Source of the DNA: CAVVAL01 sp963742725 | Lineage (GTDB): Bacteria > Actinomycetota > Actinomycetes > Mycobacteriales > Cryptosporangiaceae | DNA: 64,000 nt | Assembly: GCA_963742725.1 (NCBI GenBank) | Contig: CAVUMX010000001.1 | Location: forward strand, 2,232,001 to 2,296,000 | Direction: 5' to 3' | Shown: in pieces, positions 1-7,353 of the stretch | Position numbering within the stretch: the stretch's first letter is position 1 | How the letters are laid out: every line of letters starts with the position of its first letter | The notes under the pieces: generated by a model | Database searches by the model: none | What the model saw: only the letters and a program-made list of their open reading frames with translations | Told to the model about the DNA's origin: nothing | Made by a program: the position numbers and the translations under genes

Positions 1-170
1 TTGATCGGAAGCCAGCTGGTCAGCTGCGGCACCAACTTCGGCACACCGGCAACACTTTCGCCGCCCGGACCGGAGCCAGTACCCGCGATCTCATGGCGCG
101 GATGAAGGCCGGCGAAGCCGCCGACCGACCCCCTGACGGCCCGAGCGACTCCGACCCAATGGCACTTTAA
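1..170 (+). pseudogene. Tyrosine recombinase (phage-type integrase) C-terminal remnant
   Basis: The frame ending at the TAA at 168-170 reads RHQLRHTGNTFAARTGAST followed by RDLMARM. This matches the box II region (HxLRHT) of actinobacterial tyrosine integrases, normally HDLRHTGNTLAA.TGAST.ELMARMGH. Directly after MARM, where GH and then the catalytic-Tyr segment should follow, the sequence jumps to a hydrophilic tail (KAGEAADRPPDG...). The nucleophile region is therefore missing and the gene is probably inactive. The 5' part lies outside the window. It reads toward tRNA-Gly at 788-858, the usual layout of an element inserted in a tRNA 3' end. Family call is by motif memory; the internal deletion is inferred. 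Confidence 0.65.
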
Positions 171-225
171 CCTCTGGTGACCTGGGTTGGTGACCCGTGG
201 TGACCCGGGCCACCAGCTCGGTCGG

Positions 226-620
226 TCAGGGAAGGAGGGTCAGAGCCTCGATGTGAGCAGGCCGGACAACCGTGAAGTGGCGTCGGTCGAGAGTGGCAAC
301 CTCGGCTCAGCCATCCGGCCGAAATCACCTGTGAAGAGTTCAGTGCAGGCGTGACGGTGACGATCGTTGGCGATGGCCGCGACGACCAGCGGCCCCGTGT
401 CGCAGAGGATCACGAACGGCCGAATCCTTCTGCGAGTGATCTCGTCGACCCGGCTCGCGACATCGGGCGTCTTCGACGTCACCGAACCGAAGAAGGCTGG
501 AGGCCAGGGGCGGTCGCTGACGGAGCGTAGGTGTAGACGGATGTCGGCCAGAGCCGCCGGCACCTCCTCGTCGGGTATCTCCTCAACGAGGCGGCGCAGC
601 TCATCCCGGTCGGTACTCAT
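226..620 (-). pseudogene. Decayed VapB-VapC toxin-antitoxin pair
   Basis: The ORF starting at 620 opens with an antitoxin-like stretch (residues 1-69). It runs in frame into VILCDTGPLVVAAIANDRHR at a GTG (413), the N-terminus of a PIN-domain VapC toxin with the first catalytic Asp. After ELFTG at about residue 95 the PIN core is gone. The toxin's C-terminus is still readable in another frame: VATLDRRHFTVVRPAHIEAL followed by TLLP and a TGA at 226-228. Most of the PIN domain, with its other acidic residues, has thus been deleted and the end frameshifted. The antitoxin may still be made as a fusion; toxin activity is unlikely. It lies in the same decayed segment as the integrase remnant. Confidence 0.75.
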
Positions 621-787
621 AACCGACCAGTGTAAGGATGCTGTACATCACAGGCCGGAACCTTGGCGCAGACGGGCTGAGCTGTCGAGTGCCAGTAGCC
701 GGATCCAGTGGCCCGCGCTGAGCTGTCGAGTCAGAGAGGCAGGCAGGTGTCGGCCGAACACGTGGCCTGACCAGGACCTTTTCGTGG

Positions 788-858
788 AGCGGGTGACGGG
801 AATCGAACCCGCACTGTCAGCTTGGGAAGCTGATGTTCTGCCATTGAACTACACCCGC
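788..858 (-). tRNA. tRNA-Gly (anticodon CCC)
   Basis: The minus strand folds as a complete cloverleaf. The acceptor stem is GCGGGTG/CACCCGC, the D arm holds GTTCAATGGCAGAAC, the anticodon stem is TCAGC/GCTGA around loop TTCCCAA (anticodon CCC), and the T arm is CGGGTTCGATTCCCG. The discriminator base is T and no CCA is encoded. Its 3' end points to the integrase and vapBC remnants, so it is the probable integration site of the lost element. Confidence 0.96.
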
Positions 859-964
859 AGAGCGCCCCCACCATACCGGGTCGCTCCACCCGCCGTCGCG
901 GAACCCTGCCGGACACGACCCGCCCGGGCCAGCCGCGGGCGGGGCAGCCCGATACAGTTCGGGC

Positions 965-1549
965 ATGCTCCTCTCCGACCAGGATCTTCTCTCGGAGATC
1001 AAAGCCGGCAACCTGTCGTTGGATCCGTTCGAGCCGTCGCTGGTGCAGCCGTCGAGTATCGACGTGCGCCTGGACCGGTGGTTCCGGGTCTTCAACAACA
1101 CGAAGTACACGCACATCGACCCGTCCCAGCAGCAGGACGATCTGACGAGCCTGGTCGAGGCGCCGGAGGGCGAGCCGTTCGTGCTGCATCCGGGCGAGTT
1201 CGTCCTGGGCTCGACGCTGGAGCTGGTGTCGTTGCCGGACGACCTGGCTGGCCGTCTCGAAGGCAAGTCGAGCCTGGGCCGCCTCGGCCTGCTCACGCAC
1301 TCGACGGCCGGGTTCATCGATCCGGGCTTCTCCGGTCACGTCACGCTGGAGCTGTCCAACGTCGCGAACCTGCCGATCACGCTCTGGCCGGGTATGAAGA
1401 TCGGCCAGCTGTGCCTGTTCCGGCTGTCGTCCGCGGCGAGCCACCCGTACGGGTCATCCGTCTATGGCTCCCGGTACCAGGGGCAGCGCGGTCCGACGCC
1501 CAGCCGGTCGTGGCAGAACTGGAAAACCTGGCCCACCGGCGCAGAGTAG
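965..1549 (+). CDS. dcd: dCTP deaminase (probably bifunctional, dUMP-forming)
   Basis: The 194-residue protein matches the actinobacterial Dcd family along its whole length. MLLSDQDLLSEI opens it, LVQPSSIDVRL and FRVFNNTKYTHIDP follow, then LEGKSSLGRLGLLTHSTAGF and the GFSGHVTLELSN core, and YQGQRGPTPSRSW closes it. In Mycobacterium tuberculosis this type deaminates dCTP and also hydrolyses dUTP, giving dUMP for thymidylate synthesis; bifunctionality here is inferred from that similarity. It acts as a cytosolic trimer. It stands alone, diverging from tRNA-Gly. The start is the ATG at 965 that aligns with family N-termini. Confidence 0.95.
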   Translation: MLLSDQDLLSEIKAGNLSLDPFEPSLVQPSSIDVRLDRWFRVFNNTKYTHIDPSQQQDDLTSLVEAPEGEPFVLHPGEFVLGSTLELVSLPDDLAGRLEGKSSLGRLGLLTHSTAGFIDPGFSGHVTLELSNVANLPITLWPGMKIGQLCLFRLSSAASHPYGSSVYGSRYQGQRGPTPSRSWQNWKTWPTGAE

Positions 1550-1618
1550 GACCACGCGCGTTGGGGTGGGATCACGTAGCCAGGCTCCACAAGTCCACCC
1601 CAAATCCCGAGGGCGCAG

Positions 1619-2647
1619 CTAGACCGCAGCGCGGGGATTGCCGACCACCGCGGACAGCACGTCATCGAGGGTCACAGCGCCTAGCGGGCTGGTTCCGTCG
1701 CTCACCAGCACGAAGTGCGACCGGTCCCGCCGCATCAACAGCAGCAGGTCGGCGAGCGTCGTGTCCGGCCGGACGACGGCCAGCGGACGGATCGACGTTC
1801 GCGGCAGGGCCGACTGGCGTTCGAGCTCCGAGACGCCAAGGAAGTCCTTGATGTGGACGAACCCGAGGATGGCCCGGGTGCGGCGGTCGACGACAGGGAA
1901 CCGGGCGTGCCGCGAGCGGATCGCGAGCTGTTCGAGCGCTTCGGGCGCGACATCGTCTGTCACCGTCTGGACGTCGCTCCAGGGCACCAGGATCGACCCG
2001 GCCGTCCGTTCGGTGAGCGTGAGGGCGCCGGTGATGCGCTGGTGGTCGTCGGCGTCGAGCAGGCCTTCGGTCCGGGACTCGGCGACCAGGCTGGCGAGTT
2101 CCTCAGCGGTGTAGACGGTCTTGACGGAGTCCATCGACTCGATGTTGACCAGCCGCAACAGGCGCCGCGACAGCCATTTCAGCGCTACCAGCAGCGGCTT
2201 CGTCGCCTGGGAGAACCACAGCATCGGCGGGCCGAGCCACAACACCGCCCGTTCCGGCCCGGCGAGGGCGATGTTCTTCGGCACCATCTCGCCGACGACG
2301 GTGTGCAGGAACACGACGATGGCCAGCGCGATCACGAACGCCACCGGGTGCAGCAGCTGATCGGGTAGGCCCGCGGCGTGGAACGGCGCTTCCAGCAGGT
2401 GGGCGAGCGCCGGCTCGGCGATGGCGCCGAGCAGCAGCGAGCACACCGTGATGCCGAGCTGCGCGCCGGCGATCATCAGCGGGATCTGCCCCATCGCCCG
2501 GAGCGCGGTCGCCGCGCGCCGGGATCCGGCCTCCGCGAGCGGTTCGAGCTGGGTGCGCCGGGCCGCGATCAGGGAGAACTCGGCGCCGACGAAGAAGCCG
2601 TTGCCGAGCAGCAACAGAGCGGTGGCGATCAGCGAGAGCGCGGTCAT
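1619..2647 (-). CDS. CNNM/hemolysin-type membrane protein (DUF21 plus CBS pair)
   Basis: The 342-residue protein begins with a DUF21 (CNNM) membrane domain: hydrophobic segments at about 4-25, 60-85, 95-120 and 130-145. Two CBS motifs follow (about 200-335; WSDVQTV, FVHIKDFLGV, PLGAVTLDDVLSAVVG). There is no C-terminal CorC/HlyC domain, which its upstream partner has. Family members are implicated in Mg2+/metal efflux or membrane maintenance; hemolysin is a historical name. The start ATG overlaps the stop of the 2644-3954 gene by 4 bp, so the two are translationally coupled. The same long/short pair (Rv1842c/Rv1841c type) sits beside guaB1 in mycobacteria; here guaB1 is 46 kb away. Confidence 0.88.
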   Translation of the reverse strand: MTALSLIATALLLLGNGFFVGAEFSLIAARRTQLEPLAEAGSRRAATALRAMGQIPLMIAGAQLGITVCSLLLGAIAEPALAHLLEAPFHAAGLPDQLLHPVAFVIALAIVVFLHTVVGEMVPKNIALAGPERAVLWLGPPMLWFSQATKPLLVALKWLSRRLLRLVNIESMDSVKTVYTAEELASLVAESRTEGLLDADDHQRITGALTLTERTAGSILVPWSDVQTVTDDVAPEALEQLAIRSRHARFPVVDRRTRAILGFVHIKDFLGVSELERQSALPRTSIRPLAVVRPDTTLADLLLLMRRDRSHFVLVSDGTSPLGAVTLDDVLSAVVGNPRAAV

Positions 2648-3954
2648 CCGGCCACCACCTCGTCCATGGCGGGCGCTTCGGGCGGCTGCACGGAGATCTG
2701 CTCCACGCGCCGGCGCTCGACGGCCGCCACCGTGAACCGCCAGTCGTTGTACTCCACGAGCTCACCCACGTCCGGGATGTGGCCGAGCTGCGCCATGACG
2801 AACCCGGCCAGCGTCTCGTACGGGCCTTCCGGCATCCGGAACCCGGTCTGTTCGGCGAGTTCGTCGGCGCGGAGCATCCCGGAGACGTTCCGCACGAGAT
2901 CGCTCGACGGTGCAGTGAGGGTGCCGAGATCGGAACGCGGCGGGTCGTACTCGTCGTCGATCTCGCCGACCAGTTCCTCGGCGAGGTCCTCGGCGGTGAC
3001 GATGCCGTCGGTACCGCCGTACTCGTCGACCACGATCGCCAGCTCGTTCTCGGACTCGTGCAGCGCGTCGAGGACGGCGTCCAGATCAAGACTTTCCGGG
3101 ACGAGCACCGGGTCGCGCGCGATCGACCTGGCCGGCGTGGAATCCCGCTTCGCCGCCGGCACGCCGAGCGCGTCGGTCACGCTCGCGACCCCGACGACCT
3201 GGTCCAACGTGTCGACATATAGGGGGAACCGGGTATGGCCGGTCTCCTGGGCGACCCGCAGCAGCTCGGAGACCGTGGCCGTCGCCTCCAGCGCGACGAC
3301 GTCGACGCGCGGGGTCATGGCCTCCGCTGCCCGTTTCTCGCCGAAACGGATCGTCCGCTGCAGGAGTTTGGCGGTTTCCGCCGGCAGCGCGCCCGCACGG
3401 GCCGAGATCGCCGCCAGCAGGCCCAGCTCCTCCGGCGACCGTGCCGAGGCCAGCTCCTCCTGTGGCTCGATCCCCATGCGGCGGACCACCCAGTTCGCGC
3501 TGCCGTTGAGCGCCAGGATGATCGGACGGAACGACGTCGAGAAGATCCGCTGCGCGGGCGCGGTGAACCGGGCGATCGGCATCGGCCGGGCCAGCGCCGC
3601 GTTCTTCGGCAGCAGCTCGCCGAACAGCATCGACAGCAGCGTGGCGATCGTCAGCGAGAGGCCCAGCGCGACGCCGGCGGAGTACGGCTCGATCGCCGGC
3701 ACCGCCGTCAGCGCCGGTTCCAGCAGGTGTGAGATCGCCGGCTCGGCGATGTAGCCGGTGAGCAGGGCGGTCACGGTGATGCCGAACTGCGCCCCGGACA
3801 GTTGGAACGAGAGCGACCGCAGCGCGGCAACCACGCTCCGTGCCTTGCGGTCGCCAGCGGCGGCCTGTTCCTCCACGAGTGCGCGGTCGACCGTCACCAG
3901 GGAGAACTCGGCCGCGACAAAGAACGCGTTGCCTGCTGTGAGCAGGACGAACAC
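2644..3954 (-). CDS. CNNM/hemolysin-type membrane protein (DUF21, CBS, CorC_HlyC)
   Basis: The 436-residue protein has a DUF21 domain (about 1-190, FVAAEFSLVTVDRA and LFGELLPKNAALA), a CBS pair (about 210-335, with AIVVDEYGGTDGIVTAEDL) and a CorC_HlyC C-terminal domain (about 350-430). That makes it a full-length member, probably a metal transporter or sensor. It is the first gene of a two-gene operon with the 1619-2647 protein. The conventional GTG start at 3954 has no ribosome site and clips the first helix. A perfect GGAGGTGA lies 6 nt before an in-frame ATC at 3978, which would add DVWLPLI. The real start may be that ATC, see findings. Confidence 0.88.
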   Translation of the reverse strand: MFVLLTAGNAFFVAAEFSLVTVDRALVEEQAAAGDRKARSVVAALRSLSFQLSGAQFGITVTALLTGYIAEPAISHLLEPALTAVPAIEPYSAGVALGLSLTIATLLSMLFGELLPKNAALARPMPIARFTAPAQRIFSTSFRPIILALNGSANWVVRRMGIEPQEELASARSPEELGLLAAISARAGALPAETAKLLQRTIRFGEKRAAEAMTPRVDVVALEATATVSELLRVAQETGHTRFPLYVDTLDQVVGVASVTDALGVPAAKRDSTPARSIARDPVLVPESLDLDAVLDALHESENELAIVVDEYGGTDGIVTAEDLAEELVGEIDDEYDPPRSDLGTLTAPSSDLVRNVSGMLRADELAEQTGFRMPEGPYETLAGFVMAQLGHIPDVGELVEYNDWRFTVAAVERRRVEQISVQPPEAPAMDEVVAG

Positions 3955-3984
3955 GATCAGCGGCAGCCAGACGTCGATGACCGG

Positions 3985-3992
3985 TCACCTCC
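3985..3992 (-). promoter_or_regulatory. Strong Shine-Dalgarno site preceding a possible ATC start
   Basis: Minus-strand GGAGGTGA is fully complementary to the 16S 3' end in this window (ATCACCTCC). It lies 6 nt upstream of the ATC at 3978-3976, in frame with the CNNM gene, while no ATG/GTG/TTG sits at that spacing in the correct frame. An in-frame TGA just upstream rules out a longer form. Confidence 0.6.
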
Positions 3993-4101
3993 ACCGTCAA
4001 CGACAGTGGAAGACCTATGTCGGTACTTCACAAGGAGTAATGGTACGGCTGACCTGCCAGCCTCGCGCGCCTGGACCGCCGGCGCGCGAACCTGGACCGA
4101 T

Positions 4102-6279
4102 CTACTCCGCTGGCTTCACGGAACGCAGCAGCACCTGGGACACGTCCAGCACCTCGACCGACTCCGGTGCGTCGCCGCTGGCCTTACGCGACGTGACGCC
4201 GTCCGAGATCATCGTCAGGCAGAACGGGCAACCGATAGCGACGATGTCGGGCTTCGTCGCCAGCGCCTCGTCTGTCCGCTCGACGTTGATCCGCTTGCCG
4301 ATCCGCTCCTCCATGTACATCCGGGCACCGCCGGCGCCGCAGCAGAACGACCGCTCGGCGAAGCGCGGCATCTCGGTGTACGTGGTGCCCGGCAGGTCCT
4401 GGAGCACCTCGCGCGGCGGCGTGAACACCCGGTTGTGACGGCCGAGGTAGCAAGGGTCGTGGTACGTGAGGTTCGCCTCCAGCGGCGTAACCGGAATCAA
4501 CCGACGGTCCGCGACCAGCGACGACAGCAGCTGCGTGTGGTGGATGACCTCGTACTCGCCGCCGAGCTGCGGGTACTCGTTGGAGATCGTGTTGAAGCAG
4601 TGCGCGCACGTGGCGACGATCTTCTTCGCCGCACTGGCCCGGGAGCCGAACGCGGCGTTGAGCGTCTCCACGTTCTGCTGCGCGAGCATCTGGAAGACGA
4701 ACTCGTTGCCCATGCGGCGGGCGGGGTCGCCGGTGCAGGTCTCGCCCGTACCGAGGATCGCGAACTCGACGCCCGCGGTGTGCAGCAGCTCGGCGACGGC
4801 CTTCGTGACCTTCTTGGCGCGGTCCTCCAGCGCACCGGCGCAGCCGACCCAGAACAGGTACTCGACGTCGTCCGGGATCTCGCCGGTGACGCGACGCACC
4901 TCGAAGTCGAGGCCCTTCGTCCAGTCCTCGCGGTCGTTGGGGTTCTGGCCCCACGGGTTGCCCTTGTTCTCCAGGTTCCGCAGCATGACGCCGGCCTCGG
5001 ACGGGAACGACGACTCGATCAGGACCTGGTACCGCCGCATGTCGACGATGTGGTCGATGTGCTCGATGTCGACGGGGCACTGCTCTACGCAGGCACCGCA
5101 GGTGGTGCAGGACCAGAGCACGTCCGGATCGATGACACCGTTGACGTCGGCCCCGCCGACGAGCGGCCGCTCGGCCTCGGCCAGCGCCGCCGCCGGCACG
5201 TTCGCCAGCGCCTCGGGCGACGCCATCTCCTCGCCCATCATGTTCTTCTTGCCACCGGCGAGCAGGTACGGCGCCTTCGCGTAGTGGTGGTCACGCAGGC
5301 TGAGGATCAGCAGCTTCGGCGACAGCGGCTTGCCGGTGTTCCACGCGGGGCACTGGCTCTGGCAGCGGCCGCACTCCGTACAGGTGGTGAAGTCCAGGAC
5401 GCCCTTCCACGAGAAGTGCTCGGCCTGGCTGACGCCGAACGTGTCCTTCTCGGGGTCGGCCTGCTCGAAGTCGAGCGGCTTGCCGTCGCTCATCATCGGC
5501 CGCAGCGCGCCCAGGGCCGACGATCCGTCCGCGAACCGCTTGAAGAAGATGTTCGGGAACGCGCTGAACCGGTGCCACGCGACGCCCATGGTGATGTTGA
5601 GCGAGATGACGATCAGCCAGGTCATCGAGACCACGATCTTCACCATCGCGACGATGCTGATCGCCGCGTCGCTGTCCGGGAGCACCGATCCGAGCGCGTG
5701 GCTGACCGGCGCGGCCCAGGTCGGGTACGGCAGCAGGTCGGCCGCCGACTTGAAGCCCCGGATCAGGAAACCCAGCACCAGGACGAGTAGGACGACCCAC
5801 TCGACGAAGTACCCCTGCCACATGGTCGAGCCGGCGAAGCGCGACTTGCGCCCCGCGTCGCGGCCGGGCCGGTTCGCCAGCCGGATGGCCATGAGCCACA
5901 GGATCGCCGGGATGCCGAGGATGCCGATCAGCTCGGTGAGCAGCCCGAAGACCGTCCAGTGGCCGATGATCGGCAGCTCGGCGTGCGGGTCGACGACTTC
6001 GAAGTACGCGCCGAGGACGAGCGTCGACAGCGTGATGAAGCCGATCATCACGAACCAGTGCGCGATGCCGACGGTCGTCCACTTGAGCATCTTGGTGTGG
6101 CCGAACGTCTCGCGGAGCATCGTCACGGCCCGGGTGGCCCGGTCGTCCGCCCGGGACGGGTCAGGCGCGCCGAGGCGTACGACCTTGACCATGCGGGTGA
6201 CGGTCCGCGCGGCCAGCGCGACAGCGACCAGCGTCACGGCGAACGAGACGATCGTGGTGACGATCTGCACGGCGTCCAT
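4102..6279 (-). CDS. Membrane-bound (Fe-S) heterodisulfide-reductase-like oxidoreductase
   Basis: The 725-residue protein resembles mycobacterial Rv0338c-type iron-sulfur reductases. The N-terminal half (1-260) has about five transmembrane helices of the nitrate-reductase-gamma type, likely haem/quinone-contacting. Two 4Fe-4S motifs follow, CTECGRCQSQCP near 298 and CTTCGACVEQCP near 398. The C-terminal half carries two CCG-type cysteine domains (HCFNTISNEYP..., CYLGRHN...FCCGAGGARM) as in HdrB/GlcF. It probably moves electrons between a cytosolic donor and the quinone pool; the donor is unknown. In actinobacteria it is often linked to acyl-CoA metabolism, but no partner lies next to it here. 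The start ATG at 6279 follows a GGAGGACC site. Confidence 0.88.
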   Translation of the reverse strand: MDAVQIVTTIVSFAVTLVAVALAARTVTRMVKVVRLGAPDPSRADDRATRAVTMLRETFGHTKMLKWTTVGIAHWFVMIGFITLSTLVLGAYFEVVDPHAELPIIGHWTVFGLLTELIGILGIPAILWLMAIRLANRPGRDAGRKSRFAGSTMWQGYFVEWVVLLVLVLGFLIRGFKSAADLLPYPTWAAPVSHALGSVLPDSDAAISIVAMVKIVVSMTWLIVISLNITMGVAWHRFSAFPNIFFKRFADGSSALGALRPMMSDGKPLDFEQADPEKDTFGVSQAEHFSWKGVLDFTTCTECGRCQSQCPAWNTGKPLSPKLLILSLRDHHYAKAPYLLAGGKKNMMGEEMASPEALANVPAAALAEAERPLVGGADVNGVIDPDVLWSCTTCGACVEQCPVDIEHIDHIVDMRRYQVLIESSFPSEAGVMLRNLENKGNPWGQNPNDREDWTKGLDFEVRRVTGEIPDDVEYLFWVGCAGALEDRAKKVTKAVAELLHTAGVEFAILGTGETCTGDPARRMGNEFVFQMLAQQNVETLNAAFGSRASAAKKIVATCAHCFNTISNEYPQLGGEYEVIHHTQLLSSLVADRRLIPVTPLEANLTYHDPCYLGRHNRVFTPPREVLQDLPGTTYTEMPRFAERSFCCGAGGARMYMEERIGKRINVERTDEALATKPDIVAIGCPFCLTMISDGVTSRKASGDAPESVEVLDVSQVLLRSVKPAE

Positions 6280-6415
6280 GCGGAGCGGTCCTCCTGTTCG
6301 GGCATGACATGCGGGTGCTCCCGGCCCCGCGGCCAGGAGCGAACATCAGCCCAGCTCGTCCGGTGAGCCTACTTCCGATGTGACTCACCGGTAACGTGAC
6401 GCCGCTCACCGGCCG

Positions 6416-6661
6416 TCAGCTGTTGCGTGCCACCAACTGTCGGGCTCCGCGCGCGGCGACGAGCTGCGCCACGCCGATGACGGCACCGGAGAGCACCGCC
6501 CACATGACCGCTTCGCGCCAGGTCAGGTCCGGATCCTCGGCGTGGGTGGGCGGTTCGTTGCCGGTCGCGGCTTTCCACGTCCCGTCGAGCACCTTCTTGG
6601 TGACGAGCGTCGCGGCGCCCACCGCCATCCCGCCGACGACCTTCAACACAAGGGGGTTCAT
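6416..6661 (-). CDS. DUF4235 small membrane protein
   Basis: This 81-residue protein matches the DUF4235 family of actinobacterial small membrane proteins. A glycine-rich helix lies at about 5-24, a short polar loop contains WKAATGNEPPTHAEDPD, and a second helix (WREAVMWAVLSGAVIGVAQL) spans about 48-68, followed by a basic tail. Function is unknown. It is a single gene, with the ATG start at 6661 and a likely ribosome site in AGAGGACAGGCC just upstream. It diverges from the DUF485-actP operon. Confidence 0.85.
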   Translation of the reverse strand: MNPLVLKVVGGMAVGAATLVTKKVLDGTWKAATGNEPPTHAEDPDLTWREAVMWAVLSGAVIGVAQLVAARGARQLVARNS

Positions 6662-6993
6662 GGCCTGTCCTCTCAGATTGCGATCACTTTGCCTGATCGG
6701 GTCCTACCCGCGAAGTCCCGATGCTATTTTTCGGAGTCTCATTCACGTTTTGCGCGAGCCCCCACCGACGGCGAGCGAGCGGACAACGAGCCACCAAGGC
6801 CCCGGGGTGACCACCAAACCCCCGGGGCCTTGGTATGTGTACCGCTCGCCGCTGTGAGTCAGGTCACTCGGCGCAGCAGGACTGCCGTTCGTCGCACCGC
6901 CCGGCTGGGGCCCGATTGATCCCTGTCGGACGCGGGAACAAGTCTCCTACCGTTGCGCCACCCTGACCGCCTTGTGAACGAGGTGACCCCCCG
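6662..6993. other. Intergenic region between divergent genes, with a perfect hairpin
   Basis: No gene is seen in these 332 bases. The region must hold the promoters of the DUF4235 gene (leftward) and the DUF485-actP operon (rightward). A 15-bp perfect inverted repeat occupies 6793-6834. The DUF485 ribosome site GAGGTGA lies just before 6994. I could not assign -10/-35 elements with confidence. Confidence 0.6.
6793..6834. repeat. 15-bp perfect inverted repeat (stem-loop)
   Basis: ACCAAGGCCCCGGGG at 6793-6807 and its exact reverse complement at 6820-6834 enclose a 12-nt loop. There is no T-tract. It lies between divergent genes, where neither gene needs a terminator, so it may end an unrecognised short transcript or act in the actP leader. 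Confidence 0.8.
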
Positions 6994-7353
6994 ATGGCTA
7001 CCGATTTCAAGCCAGAGACAACTGGTGGTGGTCCGCCCACCATCAGCGCCGACCAGTACGTCGCCGTACAGGCGAGTGCGGAGTTCGGCGTATTGCGCAA
7101 GGCGCTGCGCTCGTTCGTGTTCCCGATGACCGCGGCGTTCCTGTCGTGGTACCTGCTCTACGTCCTGCTGTCCGCCTATGCGCGTGACTTCATGGGCACG
7201 AAGCTGATCGGCAACATCAACGTCGCCTTCGTCTTCGGGATCCTGCAGTTCGTCTCCACGTTCGGGATCGCGATCCTGTACTCGCGGTACGCGAACCGGA
7301 AGCTCGACCCGATCGCCGACAAGATCCGCAACGAGTTGGAGTCCGGCCGATGA
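6994..7353 (+). CDS. DUF485 membrane protein, ActP partner (YjcH-like)
   Basis: The 119-residue protein has an N-terminal polar tail, then the DUF485 domain (about 30-105) with two transmembrane helices (SFVFPMTAAFLSWYLLYVLL and NVAFVFGILQFVSTFGIAIL). The intervening loop and the terminal YSRYANRKLDPIADKI are typical. DUF485 proteins are almost always encoded directly before ActP-type solute:cation symporters and are thought to help assemble or regulate them. Its TGA overlaps the ATG of actP (ATGA, 7350-7353), so the two are translationally coupled. A GAGGTGA site lies 6 nt before the ATG. Confidence 0.92.
   Translation: MATDFKPETTGGGPPTISADQYVAVQASAEFGVLRKALRSFVFPMTAAFLSWYLLYVLLSAYARDFMGTKLIGNINVAFVFGILQFVSTFGIAILYSRYANRKLDPIADKIRNELESGR

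Noticed and set aside
3802..5790. 662-residue plus-strand ORF
   Set aside because: It lies antisense to the Fe-S reductase and CNNM genes and has shadow-type composition.
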